Assembly (NCBI RefSeq): GCF_003711805.1
Contig: NZ_QXCP01000012.1
Span: forward strand, 310,001-374,000
Direction of reading: 5' to 3'
Origin: Brachybacterium sp. EE-P12
GTDB taxonomy: Bacteria > Actinomycetota > Actinomycetes > Actinomycetales > Dermabacteraceae
Length of the DNA stretch: 64,000 nt
How positions within the stretch are numbered: position 1 is the stretch's first letter; every line of letters begins with the position of its first letter. Shown piece after piece: positions 42,498 to 51,439 of this stretch. The notes below the pieces were generated by a model that made no database searches, was not told the DNA's origin, and was given only the letters and a program-made list of their open reading frames with translations. The translations under genes were made by a program, and so were the position numbers.

Positions 42498-43265
42498 ATG
42501 TCTGAGCACACCATCATGTCCACCACCCCCACCGCTCCTGCGCCGACGTCGGCGCGGACAGCGGCCTCCCGCTCCGCCCTCCGGCGACCGACCCGCCGGG
42601 CCGCGCTGGCCGCGACCCTCCTGCTGCCGCTGGCCGCCTGCTCCGCCGGGGCGTCCGACGATCCCGCCTCGGACCGGGGCGGCGCCGCAGCCTCCGACGG
42701 CGGCGGGACGGGCGGCGCCGAGGGCGGTCTCACCCTCGTCGACCCCTGGGTGAAGGCGGCCGAGGAGGGCATGACCTCCGCCTTCGGCACCCTCGTCAAC
42801 GACACGGGCCGTGATCTGCAGCTGATCGGGGCGAGCACCGCGGCGGCCGGCATGATCGAGCTGCACGAGACCGCGGGCGACGGCTCGGGCGGCATGAGCA
42901 TGCAGGAGAAGGAGGGCGGGTTCCCCGTCCCCGACGGCGGCGAGCTCGTGCTCGAGCCGGGCGGGAACCACCTGATGCTGATGGACCTCGCCGAGCCTCT
43001 GCAGCCCGGCGACGAGGTCGAGCTGAGCCTCGACTTCGAGGACGGCACCGCGCTGACCGTCACCGCGACGGTGAAGGACTTCGCCGGCGCGCAGGAGCAC
43101 TACGAGCCCGAGGGCTCCACCGGCTCCGGCGCCTCCGACGCGGGCGGCGACCACGGGCACGACGGGCACGGGGAGGACGGCACCGGGCACGACGGGCACG
43201 AGCACGACGGCCACGAGGAGGGCACGACCCAGGACGACGCCACCGAACAGGACGGTGACGAGTGA
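42498..43265 (+). CDS. PCu(A)C-type copper chaperone lipoprotein with His-rich tail
   Basis: The product is 255 aa. The lipobox LPLAACS near residue 45 anchors it outside. The PCu(A)C domain has its Cu(I) ligands in MIELHETAGD, MSMQEKEGG and GGNHLMLMDL, matching H-M-x10-M-x21-H-x-M. The last 55 residues are a His/Asp/Gly-rich tail (HGHDGHGEDGTGHDGHEHDG), a second metal-binding region. It delivers copper to periplasm-equivalent targets such as cytochrome oxidase. The stop overlaps the DyP start (GTGA). Confidence 0.9.
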   Translation: MSEHTIMSTTPTAPAPTSARTAASRSALRRPTRRAALAATLLLPLAACSAGASDDPASDRGGAAASDGGGTGGAEGGLTLVDPWVKAAEEGMTSAFGTLVNDTGRDLQLIGASTAAAGMIELHETAGDGSGGMSMQEKEGGFPVPDGGELVLEPGGNHLMLMDLAEPLQPGDEVELSLDFEDGTALTVTATVKDFAGAQEHYEPEGSTGSGASDAGGDHGHDGHGEDGTGHDGHEHDGHEEGTTQDDATEQDGDE

Positions 43266-44518
43266 GCGCGCCGGAGAGCGACCGCACCGCCGCGCGTCCG
43301 GGCAGACGGCACCTGCTGCGCGCCGGCACCCTCGGCGTCGGCGCGCTCGGCGTCGGCGCCGCAGCCGTCGGCCTGGACCGCTCGCGCCGCGATCCGGGCG
43401 GGTCCGCCTCGGGACAGGAGGCGGAGTCCGCCGCCGCGCCGTACGGCGGGGCGACCGTGCCCTTCCACGGCGCGCACCAGGCCGGGGTCGAGACGCCCGC
43501 CCCGGCCTCGGCGACGTTCCTGTCGCTGGACCTGCGCGAGGACGTCGACCGTGACGGGGTGCTGCGGATGCTGCGCCTGCTCACCGACGACGCCGCCCGC
43601 CTCACCCGGGGCGAGCCGGCGCTCGCGGACACCGAGCCGGAGCTCGCCACCGAGCCCGCGTCCCTCACCGTCACCGCCGGATTCGGTCCGGGGCTGATGT
43701 CGCGGGCGGAGCGGACGGCACCGGAGTGGCTCGCACCGCTGCCCGCCTTCGGCATCGACGAGCTCGAGGAGCAGTGGTCCGACGGGGATCTGCTGCTGCA
43801 GATCGCCGCCGAGGATCCGCTGACCGTCTCGCACGCCGCACGGATGCTCCTCAAGGACGCCCGCGCCTTCGCCACGCTCCGCTGGGGGCAGACGGGGTTC
43901 CGCCGCTCCCCCGGGGTCGAGCGGCCGGGCAGCACCATGCGGAACCTGTTCGGCCAGCTCGACGGCACCGCGAACCCGGCCCCGGGCAGCGACCGCTTCG
44001 CCCGGACGGTCTGGATCGAGGAGGGCCCCTTCGCGGGCGGCACCTCGATGGTGGTGCGGCGGATCCGCATGGACCTCGACGGCTGGGACGAGGCCGACCG
44101 CGGCGCCCGGGAGGCCGCCACCGGCACCCGGCAGGACAGCGGCGCACCGCTGTCCGGCGGGGACGAGAGCACCCCGCCGGACTTCGAGAAGGTCTCCGCC
44201 AACGGCTTCCCGGTGATCGGGGAGTTCTCGCACGTGCGTCGGGCCCGCGGGGTCGATGACGGCGAGCACCAGGAGATCTACCGTCGGCCGTACAACTATG
44301 AGCATGCGCCCGCGCCGGGATCTCAGCTCCTGTCGGAGGCGGGGCAGGTGTTCGTGTCCTTCCAGGCCGATCCGCTGGCGCAGTTCCTGCCGATCCAGCG
44401 CCGCCTGGACGAGCTGGACCTGCTGAACCAGTGGACCACCCCGATCGGCTCAGCCGTGTTCGCGATCCCGCCCGGCTGCGCGGAGGGGGAGTTCCTGGGG
44501 CAGAGCGTGCTCGAGTAG
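43262..44518 (+). CDS. DyP-type heme peroxidase, Tat-exported (EfeB-like)
   Basis: The product is 418 aa. The N-terminus RRHLLRAGTLGVGALGVGAA is a Tat signal, so heme is loaded before export. Catalytic Asp234 is in FGQLDGTANP, a variant of the usual G-x-x-D-G, and the proximal heme His324 in GEFSHVRRA; QFLPIQRRLDELDLLNQW is a late family motif. Its overlap with the PCu(A)C gene shows co-translation. DyPs oxidise phenols or deferrochelate heme; the pairing with a copper chaperone instead of EfeO is unusual. Confidence 0.9.
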   Translation: MSAPESDRTAARPGRRHLLRAGTLGVGALGVGAAAVGLDRSRRDPGGSASGQEAESAAAPYGGATVPFHGAHQAGVETPAPASATFLSLDLREDVDRDGVLRMLRLLTDDAARLTRGEPALADTEPELATEPASLTVTAGFGPGLMSRAERTAPEWLAPLPAFGIDELEEQWSDGDLLLQIAAEDPLTVSHAARMLLKDARAFATLRWGQTGFRRSPGVERPGSTMRNLFGQLDGTANPAPGSDRFARTVWIEEGPFAGGTSMVVRRIRMDLDGWDEADRGAREAATGTRQDSGAPLSGGDESTPPDFEKVSANGFPVIGEFSHVRRARGVDDGEHQEIYRRPYNYEHAPAPGSQLLSEAGQVFVSFQADPLAQFLPIQRRLDELDLLNQWTTPIGSAVFAIPPGCAEGEFLGQSVLE

Positions 44519-44539
44519 CGGGTCTGTCGCAGGCCCCGT

Positions 44540-44614
44540 CTGCACAAAGGGGCGTCCAGCGGCACGGTGCGGAGCTGAGCTCCGCGCCGTGCCGCTCAGC
44601 GCCCCTTTGTGCAG
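44540..44614. repeat. Very long intergenic hairpin, about 33 pairs with one internal interruption
   Basis: Outer arms contain TGCACAAAGGGGCG/CGCCCCTTTGTGCA and inner arms AGCGGCACGG/CCGTGCCGCT closing on GGAGCTGAGCTCC. It lies 22 bp after the DyP stop and before the kinase gene. Probably a terminator, but without a T tract. Confidence 0.8.
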
Positions 44615-44769
44615 GGGCCACGCGGCGGCGGCGGGTGGCGGCGGCGGGTGGCAACCCGTGGCGAGGCCCCTGACCGGATACCGGCCCGCTCGTATGCTGG
44701 GCGGACCCCCTGCGCACCGAGCAGCCGCCCCGTGCACGCGCAGGCCCCGACGACCGCAGGAGATCATCG

Positions 44770-46260
44770 ATGCCCCGCTTCAACATCCCGGCCGAGGACG
44801 CCCAGGGACCGCTGGTCGTCGGGATCGACATCGGCTCCGGCGGCACCCGCACCGCCGTGTACGACGTCTCGGGCCGCGAGGTGGGCAAGCTCCAGCACAA
44901 GGAGACGCACGCCTTCACGGTCGACGACGACGGCACCAGCACCATCGACGCCGACCAGATCGTCCAGGAGATCCGCACCTCCCTCGCCGCGGTGCTCGGC
45001 AACGGCGAGCTGCCCGGACAGGTGCGCGCGATCGGTTTCGACACCTTCGCCTCCTCCCTCGTCGCCGTCGACGCCTCCGGGAGGGCCCTGACCCCCTGCA
45101 TCACCTACGCGGACACCCGCTGCCACGCCCAGGTGGGCGAGCTCGCCTCCCGGGTCGACGTCGAGGACCTGCACGAGCGGACCGGCGCCCGCCTGCACTC
45201 CTCCTACACCGCGCCGCGCCTGCTGTGGCTGCGCCAGGAGCACCCCGAGGTCTTCGCCCGCACCGAGCGGTTCATGGCGCTCGGCGAGTACGTCGCCTTC
45301 AAGCTGCTGGGCGCCCCCGCGCTCGGCACCGCCTCCGCCGCCTGGTCGGGGATGATCGACCGACGCACCGGGCAGTACGTGCCCGAGCTGCTCGAGGCCG
45401 TCGGCGTGTCCGAGGCCGCGCTGGGCACCGCGATCGACCCCGACGACGCGCCGCCCGTGGCCGGCACCCCGCTCGCCGCCGAGTTCCCGCAGCTGGCCGA
45501 CGCGGTGTGGCTGCCCGTGATCGGCGACGGCCTCGCCGCGAACCTCGGCATCGGCGCTCTCGGCACCGGCACCTGGGGCATCTCCACCGCGACCTCCGGC
45601 GCGATCCGTCAGCTCCTGGACACCGACATCCCCACCCTCCCCTCCGGGCTGTGGGCCTATCGGGTGGACCGGCGCCGCACCCTCGTCGGCTCCGCGATGA
45701 GCGACTGCGGGCGCGTGCTGGACTGGTGCCGCAACGAGCTCGCGATGCCCTTCGAGATCGCCGAGACGGATACCGAGACGCTGTTCTCCGGCCCGCCCTC
45801 GTCCGGGACGCCGCTGGTGATCCCGTTCTTCTCCGGGGAGCGCGGCACGAAGTGGCGCGGCAGCTCGCGGGCCGTGTTCGCGAACGTCGGCGCGTCCACG
45901 ACCTGGAAGGACCTGCTGCTCGGCGCGATGGAGGGCGTGGCCCTGTCGTTCCTGCGCATCGCCGACCAGATGCGCGAGGCCGGCGGGGAGCCCGAGCGGA
46001 TCGTGCTCTCCGGCGGCATGACCGGCGCGGTCCCCGGCTGGCTGCACCTGCTCTCGGACGCGCTCGCGATGCCGATCGACCACGTGGCCGTCTCCCGCTC
46101 GACCATGCGCGGCGCGGCCGTGATGGCCCTCGAGCAGGCCGCGCCCGAGATCCCCGTCGCCGAGGCGCCGGTGCTCACCCGGGTCGAGCCCGTGCTCGCC
46201 CACCAGGACTACTACCGCGAGCGCCTCGAGCGCTTCGAGAAGCTCGCCGACCTGGCCTGA
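44770..46260 (+). CDS. FGGY family carbohydrate kinase (gluconokinase/xylulokinase type)
   Basis: The product is 496 aa. The actin-like ATPase fold shows VVGIDIGSGGTRTAVYD (phosphate 1), AIGFDTFASSLVAVDASGR, LGTGTWGISTATSG (phosphate 2) and IVLSGGMTGAVPGWLHLLSD (adenosine). It phosphorylates a sugar or polyol. With mannitol/fructuronate-type dehydrogenase and uronate isomerase genes downstream, gluconate-type or ketose substrates fit, but the substrate cannot be set from sequence. AGGAG precedes the ATG. Confidence 0.85.
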   Translation: MPRFNIPAEDAQGPLVVGIDIGSGGTRTAVYDVSGREVGKLQHKETHAFTVDDDGTSTIDADQIVQEIRTSLAAVLGNGELPGQVRAIGFDTFASSLVAVDASGRALTPCITYADTRCHAQVGELASRVDVEDLHERTGARLHSSYTAPRLLWLRQEHPEVFARTERFMALGEYVAFKLLGAPALGTASAAWSGMIDRRTGQYVPELLEAVGVSEAALGTAIDPDDAPPVAGTPLAAEFPQLADAVWLPVIGDGLAANLGIGALGTGTWGISTATSGAIRQLLDTDIPTLPSGLWAYRVDRRRTLVGSAMSDCGRVLDWCRNELAMPFEIAETDTETLFSGPPSSGTPLVIPFFSGERGTKWRGSSRAVFANVGASTTWKDLLLGAMEGVALSFLRIADQMREAGGEPERIVLSGGMTGAVPGWLHLLSDALAMPIDHVAVSRSTMRGAAVMALEQAAPEIPVAEAPVLTRVEPVLAHQDYYRERLERFEKLADLA

Positions 46261-46272
46261 GGGGAGAACGGG

Positions 46273-46383
46273 GTGCGCGCCGCCGGGTCTGCACCCTCCG
46301 CGGTGCGCCGACACATCGTCTCGCTCGCCGTCTCGACCGTGGCGTTCTTCGCCGTGCTCCTCGGTATCCCGCAGCGCTCATGA
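46273..46383 (+). pseudogene. Short membrane ORF, possible remnant of a sensor-kinase N-terminus
   Basis: A GTG-started frame of 36 codons reads VRRHIVSLAVSTVAFFAVLL near its middle, a single membrane helix like the start of many actinobacterial histidine kinases. GGGGAG precedes it. It ends just before the palindrome at 46427. It may be a broken gene or a real small membrane peptide. The rest of the 350-bp gap holds the palindrome and nothing else I recognise. Confidence 0.35.
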
Positions 46384-46426
46384 CCTGGTGGTGCCGGCGG
46401 GAGCGGGCTCGGCGTGGTCACCTGCT

Positions 46427-46478
46427 GGCGTATGGCGTCCCTCTACGCCGATATCGGCGTAGAGGGACGCCATACGCC
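46427..46478. repeat. Perfect 52-bp palindrome
   Basis: Twenty-six bases on each side of GAT|ATC are exactly complementary. The arms contain TATGGCGTCCCTCTACGCC. It lies between the kinase and the convergent dehydrogenase gene and can act as a bidirectional terminator. Confidence 0.92.
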
Positions 46479-46611
46479 CGCACCTGACCATCGCCGGGTA
46501 TGCCCGGGCATGCTGCGGGAGGTCAGGTGCGCGGGGAGCCCTGCGGCAGGGCCGGGCCAGCCGGACCCAGAGCCGGGACATGCAGGGCTCAGGGTCCGGG
46601 GCCGGCCGGGC

Positions 46612-47883
46612 TCAGGGGCGGGGCAGGCGCTGCTCCTCGGCGACGACGGCCGCGACCAGCGGGTCACCGGCCGGCACGTCGAGCAGGGCGAGCAGGGCGG
46701 CGACCCGCTCGGTCGCGTCCTCGAGCCCGGCCGCCGAGGCGATCTCGGCGCTCTTCGGATCCTGCACCTCGTGGCCGCCGCGCACCCGGTCGGTGACCCA
46801 GGCGGTCCAGGCGGCGACGGCCGCCACCTCGCCGGGGGCCTTGTCCGGGCCGCCGAGCTCGGCGATCACCGGCAGGGCGCGCACGGGCAGCTTCGCGGTG
46901 CCGTCGGCGGCGATGCGGATCAGGTTGTCGGCCAGGCGCGGGTTGCGGAAGCGCTCCTCGAGGGCGGCGGTGTAGGCGTCGAGCTCGTCGGCCGGGAGGG
47001 GCAGCGTCGCACGGGCCTCGCTCCACAGCTGCTCGACCAGGGCCCGCACCTCGCGGTGGCCGATCGCCTCGTCCACGCGCTGGACGCCCGCGACCTGTCC
47101 GGCGTAGGCCATGAGGGTGTGGGCGCCGTTGAGCAGGCGCAGCTTGCGGCGCTCGTGCACCTCGATGTCGTCGGTCAGCTGCACCCCGGCCTTCTCCCAC
47201 TCGGGGCGACGGCCGCGGAAGCGGTCCTCGATGACCCATTCGGTGAAGGGCTCGGTGACCACCGGGACGGCGTCGGCGAAGCCGGTCTGCTCGCGCACGG
47301 TGTCGGCGGCGCCGTGGTCGGCCGAGGGGGTGATGCGGTCGACCATGGAGGAGATGACGTCGACGTGGTCGCCGAACCAGGCGGCGGTCTCCTCGTCGAG
47401 CTCGGCGCGGACAGCCTTGCCGAGCACCTCGCCGTTGCCGGTGAGGTTGTCGCAGGAGACCAGCGCGATCGGCTCCTCGACACCGGCCTCGCGGCGGGCC
47501 TTCAGGCCCAGGGCGAGACGGGCCGGGGCGGAGGTCGCGGGGTCGGAGCCGGCGGCGTAGCCCTTCTCGGTGATGGTCAGGGTGACCACGGCCGTGAAGG
47601 GGTCGGCGAGCAGCGCGACCAGGGCGTCGACGTCGGCGGCGGGGTGGACCTCGTCGATCACGTCGAGCACGCTGACCTCGTCGGCCTCGGGGCCGCGCAC
47701 GATCAGGCCGTACCTGCCGCCCTGTGCGTTCAGGGCGTCGGCCATCGCGGCGGAGCGGCCGGTGAAGGCGACCACGGACCAGCCGCCGGCGACGGCGGTG
47801 GCCTGCAGGGTGTGGGCGCGGGCGAAGTTGCCGATCCCGAGGTGGACCAGGCGGCCGACGTCGGAGGGTGCGGGAGCGTTCAT
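46612..47883 (-). CDS. Mannitol dehydrogenase family protein (fructuronate reductase/mannitol dehydrogenase)
   Basis: The product is 423 aa. NAD(P)-binding N-terminus: RLVHLGIGNFARAHTLQATA. The family's catalytic signature K-x4-N-x2-H-x3-A-Y appears as KLRLLNGAHTLMAYAG, and LVSCDNLTGNGEVL and TFPNSMVDRITP-like SSMVDRITPSADH are present. It interconverts a ketose or ketouronate and a polyol or aldonate. With uronate isomerase next door, fructuronate to mannonate is favoured. It starts 14 bp after the isomerase stop. Confidence 0.88.
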   Translation of the reverse strand: MNAPAPSDVGRLVHLGIGNFARAHTLQATAVAGGWSVVAFTGRSAAMADALNAQGGRYGLIVRGPEADEVSVLDVIDEVHPAADVDALVALLADPFTAVVTLTITEKGYAAGSDPATSAPARLALGLKARREAGVEEPIALVSCDNLTGNGEVLGKAVRAELDEETAAWFGDHVDVISSMVDRITPSADHGAADTVREQTGFADAVPVVTEPFTEWVIEDRFRGRRPEWEKAGVQLTDDIEVHERRKLRLLNGAHTLMAYAGQVAGVQRVDEAIGHREVRALVEQLWSEARATLPLPADELDAYTAALEERFRNPRLADNLIRIAADGTAKLPVRALPVIAELGGPDKAPGEVAAVAAWTAWVTDRVRGGHEVQDPKSAEIASAAGLEDATERVAALLALLDVPAGDPLVAAVVAEEQRLPRP

Positions 47884-47897
47884 GGGGAGGGTTCCTC

Positions 47898-49325
47898 TCA
47901 CGCGGACTCGCCGAGGCGGAAGACCTCGCGAGGCTGCTGGGTGGGCAGGGTGGCGACGAGCTCGACGGCGTCCTCGAGGCGCATGCGGTGCTCGGCGACG
48001 AGCCCTGCCAGGTGGGTCGCGTCGAGGCGGCGCGACATGTCGTGGCGCGCCGGGATCGAGCAGAAGGCACGGGTGTCGTCGATGAAGCCGCTGGTGCGCG
48101 TGTAGCCGAGGGTCTCGGAGACGGCGCGGCGGAAGCGGAGGATCGCATCGGGCGAGTCGATGAACCACCACGGCGCACCGGCGTAGACGGAGGGGTACAC
48201 GCCGGCCAGCGGCGCGATCTCGCGGGAGAACACCGTCTCGTCGATCGTGAACAGCACGGTGCGGAAGCCCTCCGAGTGGCCGACGTCGTTGAGCATCGGG
48301 CGCAGGTGGTGGACGAAGTCGACGGCGACCGGGATGTCGAAGCCGACGTCCGCGCCGAACTTGTCGAACATGGCGTCGCAGTGGTTGCGGGCCACGGCCG
48401 GGTGCAGGGTCATCACGAGCCCGTCCTCGGCGGCCAGGCGGGCCTGGTCGGCGAGCAGGTGGCGGCGCAGCGCGGTCGCCTCGTCGGCCCCGATGGTGCC
48501 CTCGCGGGCGGCGGTGTAGAGGCGGCGTGCGTCCTCGAGCGGGAGCCGCTCGGTGCCGGGGTCGATGTGGGCGTGGTCGGAGGAGACCGCGCCGTGGTCG
48601 CGGAAGTACAGGCGGCGGATGCGCATGGCCTCGAGGTGGCCGTCGTAGGTGCCGGTGTCGACGCCGGCGGCCTCGCCGAGGGCGTCGGCGAGCTCGCGGA
48701 AGTCGGCGCGGGCGGGCTCGAGGTACTTGTCGGGCCGGAAGGTGGGGATCACGCGGCCGGCGAAGGAGGTGTCGGCGGCGAGCGCGTCGTGCGGGGCGAG
48801 GTCGTCGACCGGGTCGTCGGTGGTCGCGAGCACCTCGATCTTGAACTGGTCGAACAGGGCGCGGGGGCGGAACTCGGGGCGGGCGAGCTTCTCGGCGATC
48901 TCGTCGTACATCGCATCGGCCGTGCGCGGGTTTAGCACGGTCCGAAGGCCGAACACCTCGGAGAACTCGTGCTCCATCCAGTAGCGCGAGGGGGTCCCGG
49001 CGTAGGCGTGCCAGTGCTCGGCCAGCAGGTGCCAGGCCTTGCGGGAGGCGGTCTCGTCGAGCGGGCCCTGGCCCACGCCGAGGTCGACGAGGTCCACGCC
49101 GCGGGCGTGCATGAGCCGGTTCACGTAGTGGTCCGGGGTGATGAACAGCGAGGTCGGGTCGCGGAACGGCTCGTCGTCGAGCAGCAGCCGAGGATCGACG
49201 TGCCCGTGGGGCGACACGATCGGCTGGTCCTTCTCCAGCTCGTAGAGGTTGCGTGCGATCTCGCGGACGGCCGGGTCCGCGGGCAGGAGGCGGTCAGGGT
49301 GCGGGACGAAGGCGTCGTTGCTCAT
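47898..49325 (-). CDS. uxaC: Uronate isomerase (glucuronate isomerase)
   Basis: The product is 475 aa, the normal length. IVSPHGHVDPRLL carries the metal-binding H-x-H of the amidohydrolase-like fold; SRYWMEHEFSEVFG, EVLATTDDPVDDL, VIPTFRPDK, GVYPSVYAGAPWWFIDSPD and the terminal DATHLAGLVAEHRM are family landmarks. It isomerises D-glucuronate to D-fructuronate and galacturonate to tagaturonate. It heads a two-gene operon with the dehydrogenase. A direct-repeat operator candidate is 37 bp upstream. Confidence 0.95.
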   Translation of the reverse strand: MSNDAFVPHPDRLLPADPAVREIARNLYELEKDQPIVSPHGHVDPRLLLDDEPFRDPTSLFITPDHYVNRLMHARGVDLVDLGVGQGPLDETASRKAWHLLAEHWHAYAGTPSRYWMEHEFSEVFGLRTVLNPRTADAMYDEIAEKLARPEFRPRALFDQFKIEVLATTDDPVDDLAPHDALAADTSFAGRVIPTFRPDKYLEPARADFRELADALGEAAGVDTGTYDGHLEAMRIRRLYFRDHGAVSSDHAHIDPGTERLPLEDARRLYTAAREGTIGADEATALRRHLLADQARLAAEDGLVMTLHPAVARNHCDAMFDKFGADVGFDIPVAVDFVHHLRPMLNDVGHSEGFRTVLFTIDETVFSREIAPLAGVYPSVYAGAPWWFIDSPDAILRFRRAVSETLGYTRTSGFIDDTRAFCSIPARHDMSRRLDATHLAGLVAEHRMRLEDAVELVATLPTQQPREVFRLGESA

Positions 49326-49361
49326 GGCGCCATCCTCGCAATCATTCGCGGCGGCGACGGA

Positions 49362-49379
49362 CGGTTGTCACGGGTTGCC
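49362..49379 (-). promoter_or_regulatory. Direct-repeat operator candidate upstream of uxaC
   Basis: On the minus strand GGCAACCCGTGACAACCG, two copies of RCAACC 10 bp apart. It matches 15 of 18 bases of a site before the LacI gene (50599-50616). Confidence 0.5.
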
Positions 49380-49471
49380 GGGGAAAGCGCCGTCCGCCGG
49401 GCTGATCGGCGCACCTGCACCCGGCCGACGGGCGCCCTGCACCCGGCCGAGGGCGCGACGGGCGCGCCGCC

Positions 49472-50473
49472 TCAGGGGACCTCGCGCGGCCCGGTGGTGC
49501 CGCGGGGCACGAGCCGCACGGGCAGCGAGCCCTCGACGGGCGTGCGGTGGGCGGAGGGGTTCTCGATGCGGCGCACGAGGCGCTCGACGGCGGCGCGGCC
49601 CTGGGCGCGCTTGGGGCTGACGACGGTGGTGAGCCCCCCGCCGACGAGCCGGGAGAGCTGGATGTCGTCGTGCCCCATGACCGACAGCTCCCCGGGCACG
49701 CTGATCCCGGCGCGCAGGGCGGAGATGAGCAGACCGAAGGCGACCAGGTCGTTGTAGCAGATCACCGCGTGGGGCAGGGAGTCGCGCAGCTCCTCGAAGG
49801 CCTGCTCCCCGCCCGCGGTGGTGGGGGCGAAGGGGCCGTGGCGCTGGATCTGCAGGCCGTGCTGGCGGGCGGCGACGCGGGCGGCGCGCCACCGCTCCCC
49901 GTCGGACCACGAGTTCACGGGCCCGGCGACGTAGGTGACCGTGCGCAGACCGTTCTCGGCCAGATGGGTCATGGCCTGGCCCATGCCGTGCTCGAAGTCG
50001 GGGGTGACGGAGTCGAGGCCGGCCACGCGCCGGTTCAGCACGACGACGGGGATGCGCTTGGAGAGGTGGTTCAGGGTCGCGTCGGACTGCCGGGTGCCCG
50101 AGAGCACGATCCCGTCGACGACGTCGACGGCGCTCTCCAGGCTCGAGCGCTCGCGCGCCTCGTCCTCGACGGTGTCGAGCAGGAGGAGCAGGAAGTCCTG
50201 CTCCTGCGCGGCCTCCTGCATGCCGGAGACGAGCTCGGCGAAGTAGGGGTTGGTGAGGTCGGGGACCTCGATGCCGAGCCGGTGGTGGCGGTGGCCGCGC
50301 TCCTGCGCGGGCGGGGCGGAGGTGCGGTAGCCGAGCGCCTTCGCGGCCTCCATCACCTTGGCGTGGGTCGCGGCGCTGACGCGGCCGGGCCGGGAGAACG
50401 CCCGTGAGACGGTGGACGGGGCGACGCCCGCCTCCTTGGCGACGTCGTAGATCGTCACGCGCTTGTCCGCCAC
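49472..50473 (-). CDS. LacI family regulator of the uronate genes
   Basis: The product is 333 aa from a GTG at 50473 with GGAG 8 nt upstream. HTH: VTIYDVAKEAGVAPSTVSRA; hinge and effector domain: LGIEVPDLTNPYFAELVSGM, ISVPGELSVMGHDDIQLSRL, GLTTVVSPKRAQGR. It lies upstream of uxaC on the same strand and shares a repeated motif with the uxaC promoter region, so it is the likely regulator, induced by a uronate intermediate. Confidence 0.92.
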   Translation of the reverse strand: MADKRVTIYDVAKEAGVAPSTVSRAFSRPGRVSAATHAKVMEAAKALGYRTSAPPAQERGHRHHRLGIEVPDLTNPYFAELVSGMQEAAQEQDFLLLLLDTVEDEARERSSLESAVDVVDGIVLSGTRQSDATLNHLSKRIPVVVLNRRVAGLDSVTPDFEHGMGQAMTHLAENGLRTVTYVAGPVNSWSDGERWRAARVAARQHGLQIQRHGPFAPTTAGGEQAFEELRDSLPHAVICYNDLVAFGLLISALRAGISVPGELSVMGHDDIQLSRLVGGGLTTVVSPKRAQGRAAVERLVRRIENPSAHRTPVEGSLPVRLVPRGTTGPREVP

Positions 50474-50598
50474 TCGGCCGGCTCCGTTCCTCGCCTGCTC
50501 GGCACTTGTCCATGTGCGGGACGCTCCCCCGGTCCCGGCGCGGCGCCGACGGTCGTGCGGGCGCCCGCTGTCCTCGGCAGAGCTTACCCCGACCAGTG

Positions 50599-50616
50599 GG
50601 CAACCAGCGGCAACCG
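50599..50616 (+). promoter_or_regulatory. Direct-repeat operator candidate upstream of lacI-type gene
   Basis: GGCAACCAGCGGCAACCG, two GGCAACC units 10 bp apart, 126 bp before the regulator start. Probable autoregulation together with 49362-49379. Confidence 0.5.
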
Positions 50617-50717
50617 GTCCGCGGCGGGAGCGAGCGCCGCGAGGCCGCCCGCGACCCTCGTCCGAGGTGGCGGCGGGATCCGCTCTCGGGTCGGCGAGCC
50701 AGCGGGATCCGACGGCG

Positions 50718-51041
50718 TCAGCGCACCCCGCCGAGCTCGACGAGCATCACGCCCGCGACTATCAGCCCCATCCCAGCGAGCATCAGCGGGGTGAGCGGCT
50801 CGCGGAACAGGATCCTGGACAGCACCGCGGTCAGGACGATGCCGACCGCGACCCAGACGCCGTAGGCGACGCCGAGCGGCATGCCGAGCGAGAGCGCCCC
50901 GGAGATGAGGGCGAAGGCGGCCAGGTAGCCGAGCACGAGCGGCACGTACCAACGACGGTCGCCCCCGGTGGAGGCCATGCGCAGGGAGAGGGTCCCGCCG
51001 ACCTCGGCGAGGACGGCTCCGGCGAGCAGCAGCCAGCTCAT
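50718..51041 (-). CDS. Small multidrug resistance (SMR) protein, subunit 2
   Basis: The product is 107 aa with four membrane helices. The conserved proton/drug-binding Glu of helix 1 is in AGAVLAEVGGTLSLRM, and helix 3 reads AYGVWVAVGIVLTAVLSRILF. Its start overlaps the stop of the other SMR gene (ATGA). Such pairs (as EbrAB, YkkCD) form heterodimers exporting cationic drugs or guanidinium. Confidence 0.92.
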   Translation of the reverse strand: MSWLLLAGAVLAEVGGTLSLRMASTGGDRRWYVPLVLGYLAAFALISGALSLGMPLGVAYGVWVAVGIVLTAVLSRILFREPLTPLMLAGMGLIVAGVMLVELGGVR

Positions 51042-51439
51042 CGCGCCTCCTCCCCGCCGGCGTGGACGGCGCCCGTCGCGGCCACGGGAGACGCCGCCGC
51101 CCCGTCGGCCGCCTGCTGCGCACGCTGGGAGCCGATCTCGACGACCGACACCCCGGCGGCGACCAGCACGAAGCCGGTGACCTTCAGGACGGTGAGCACC
51201 TCTCCGAACAGGAGCGCGGAGCCGGCGGCGGCGAGGACCACGCCCGCAGCGCCCCAGATGCCGTAGGCGACGCCGAGGGACATCCCCCGCCGCAGCACCT
51301 GCCCCAGCAGCGTGAAGGCGAGCACGTATCCGGCGACGACCAGCACGTACAGCGCGGGGACGTCGAGCGCGCCGCGCAGCGAGAGGGTCGCGGTGACCTC
51401 GCTGAGGATCGCTGCGACCAGCAGCAGCCAGGCGGTCAT
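51038..51439 (-). CDS. Small multidrug resistance (SMR) protein, subunit 1, with C-terminal extension
   Basis: The product is 133 aa: four helices with the conserved Glu in AAILSEVTATLSLRG and AYGIWGAAGVVLAAAGSALLF, plus about 25 extra residues at the C-terminus (AASPVAATGAVHAGG), common in the larger partner of a heterodimeric pair. The start overlaps the TetR stop (ATGA). Inner membrane. Confidence 0.92.
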   Translation of the reverse strand: MTAWLLLVAAILSEVTATLSLRGALDVPALYVLVVAGYVLAFTLLGQVLRRGMSLGVAYGIWGAAGVVLAAAGSALLFGEVLTVLKVTGFVLVAAGVSVVEIGSQRAQQAADGAAASPVAATGAVHAGGEEAR

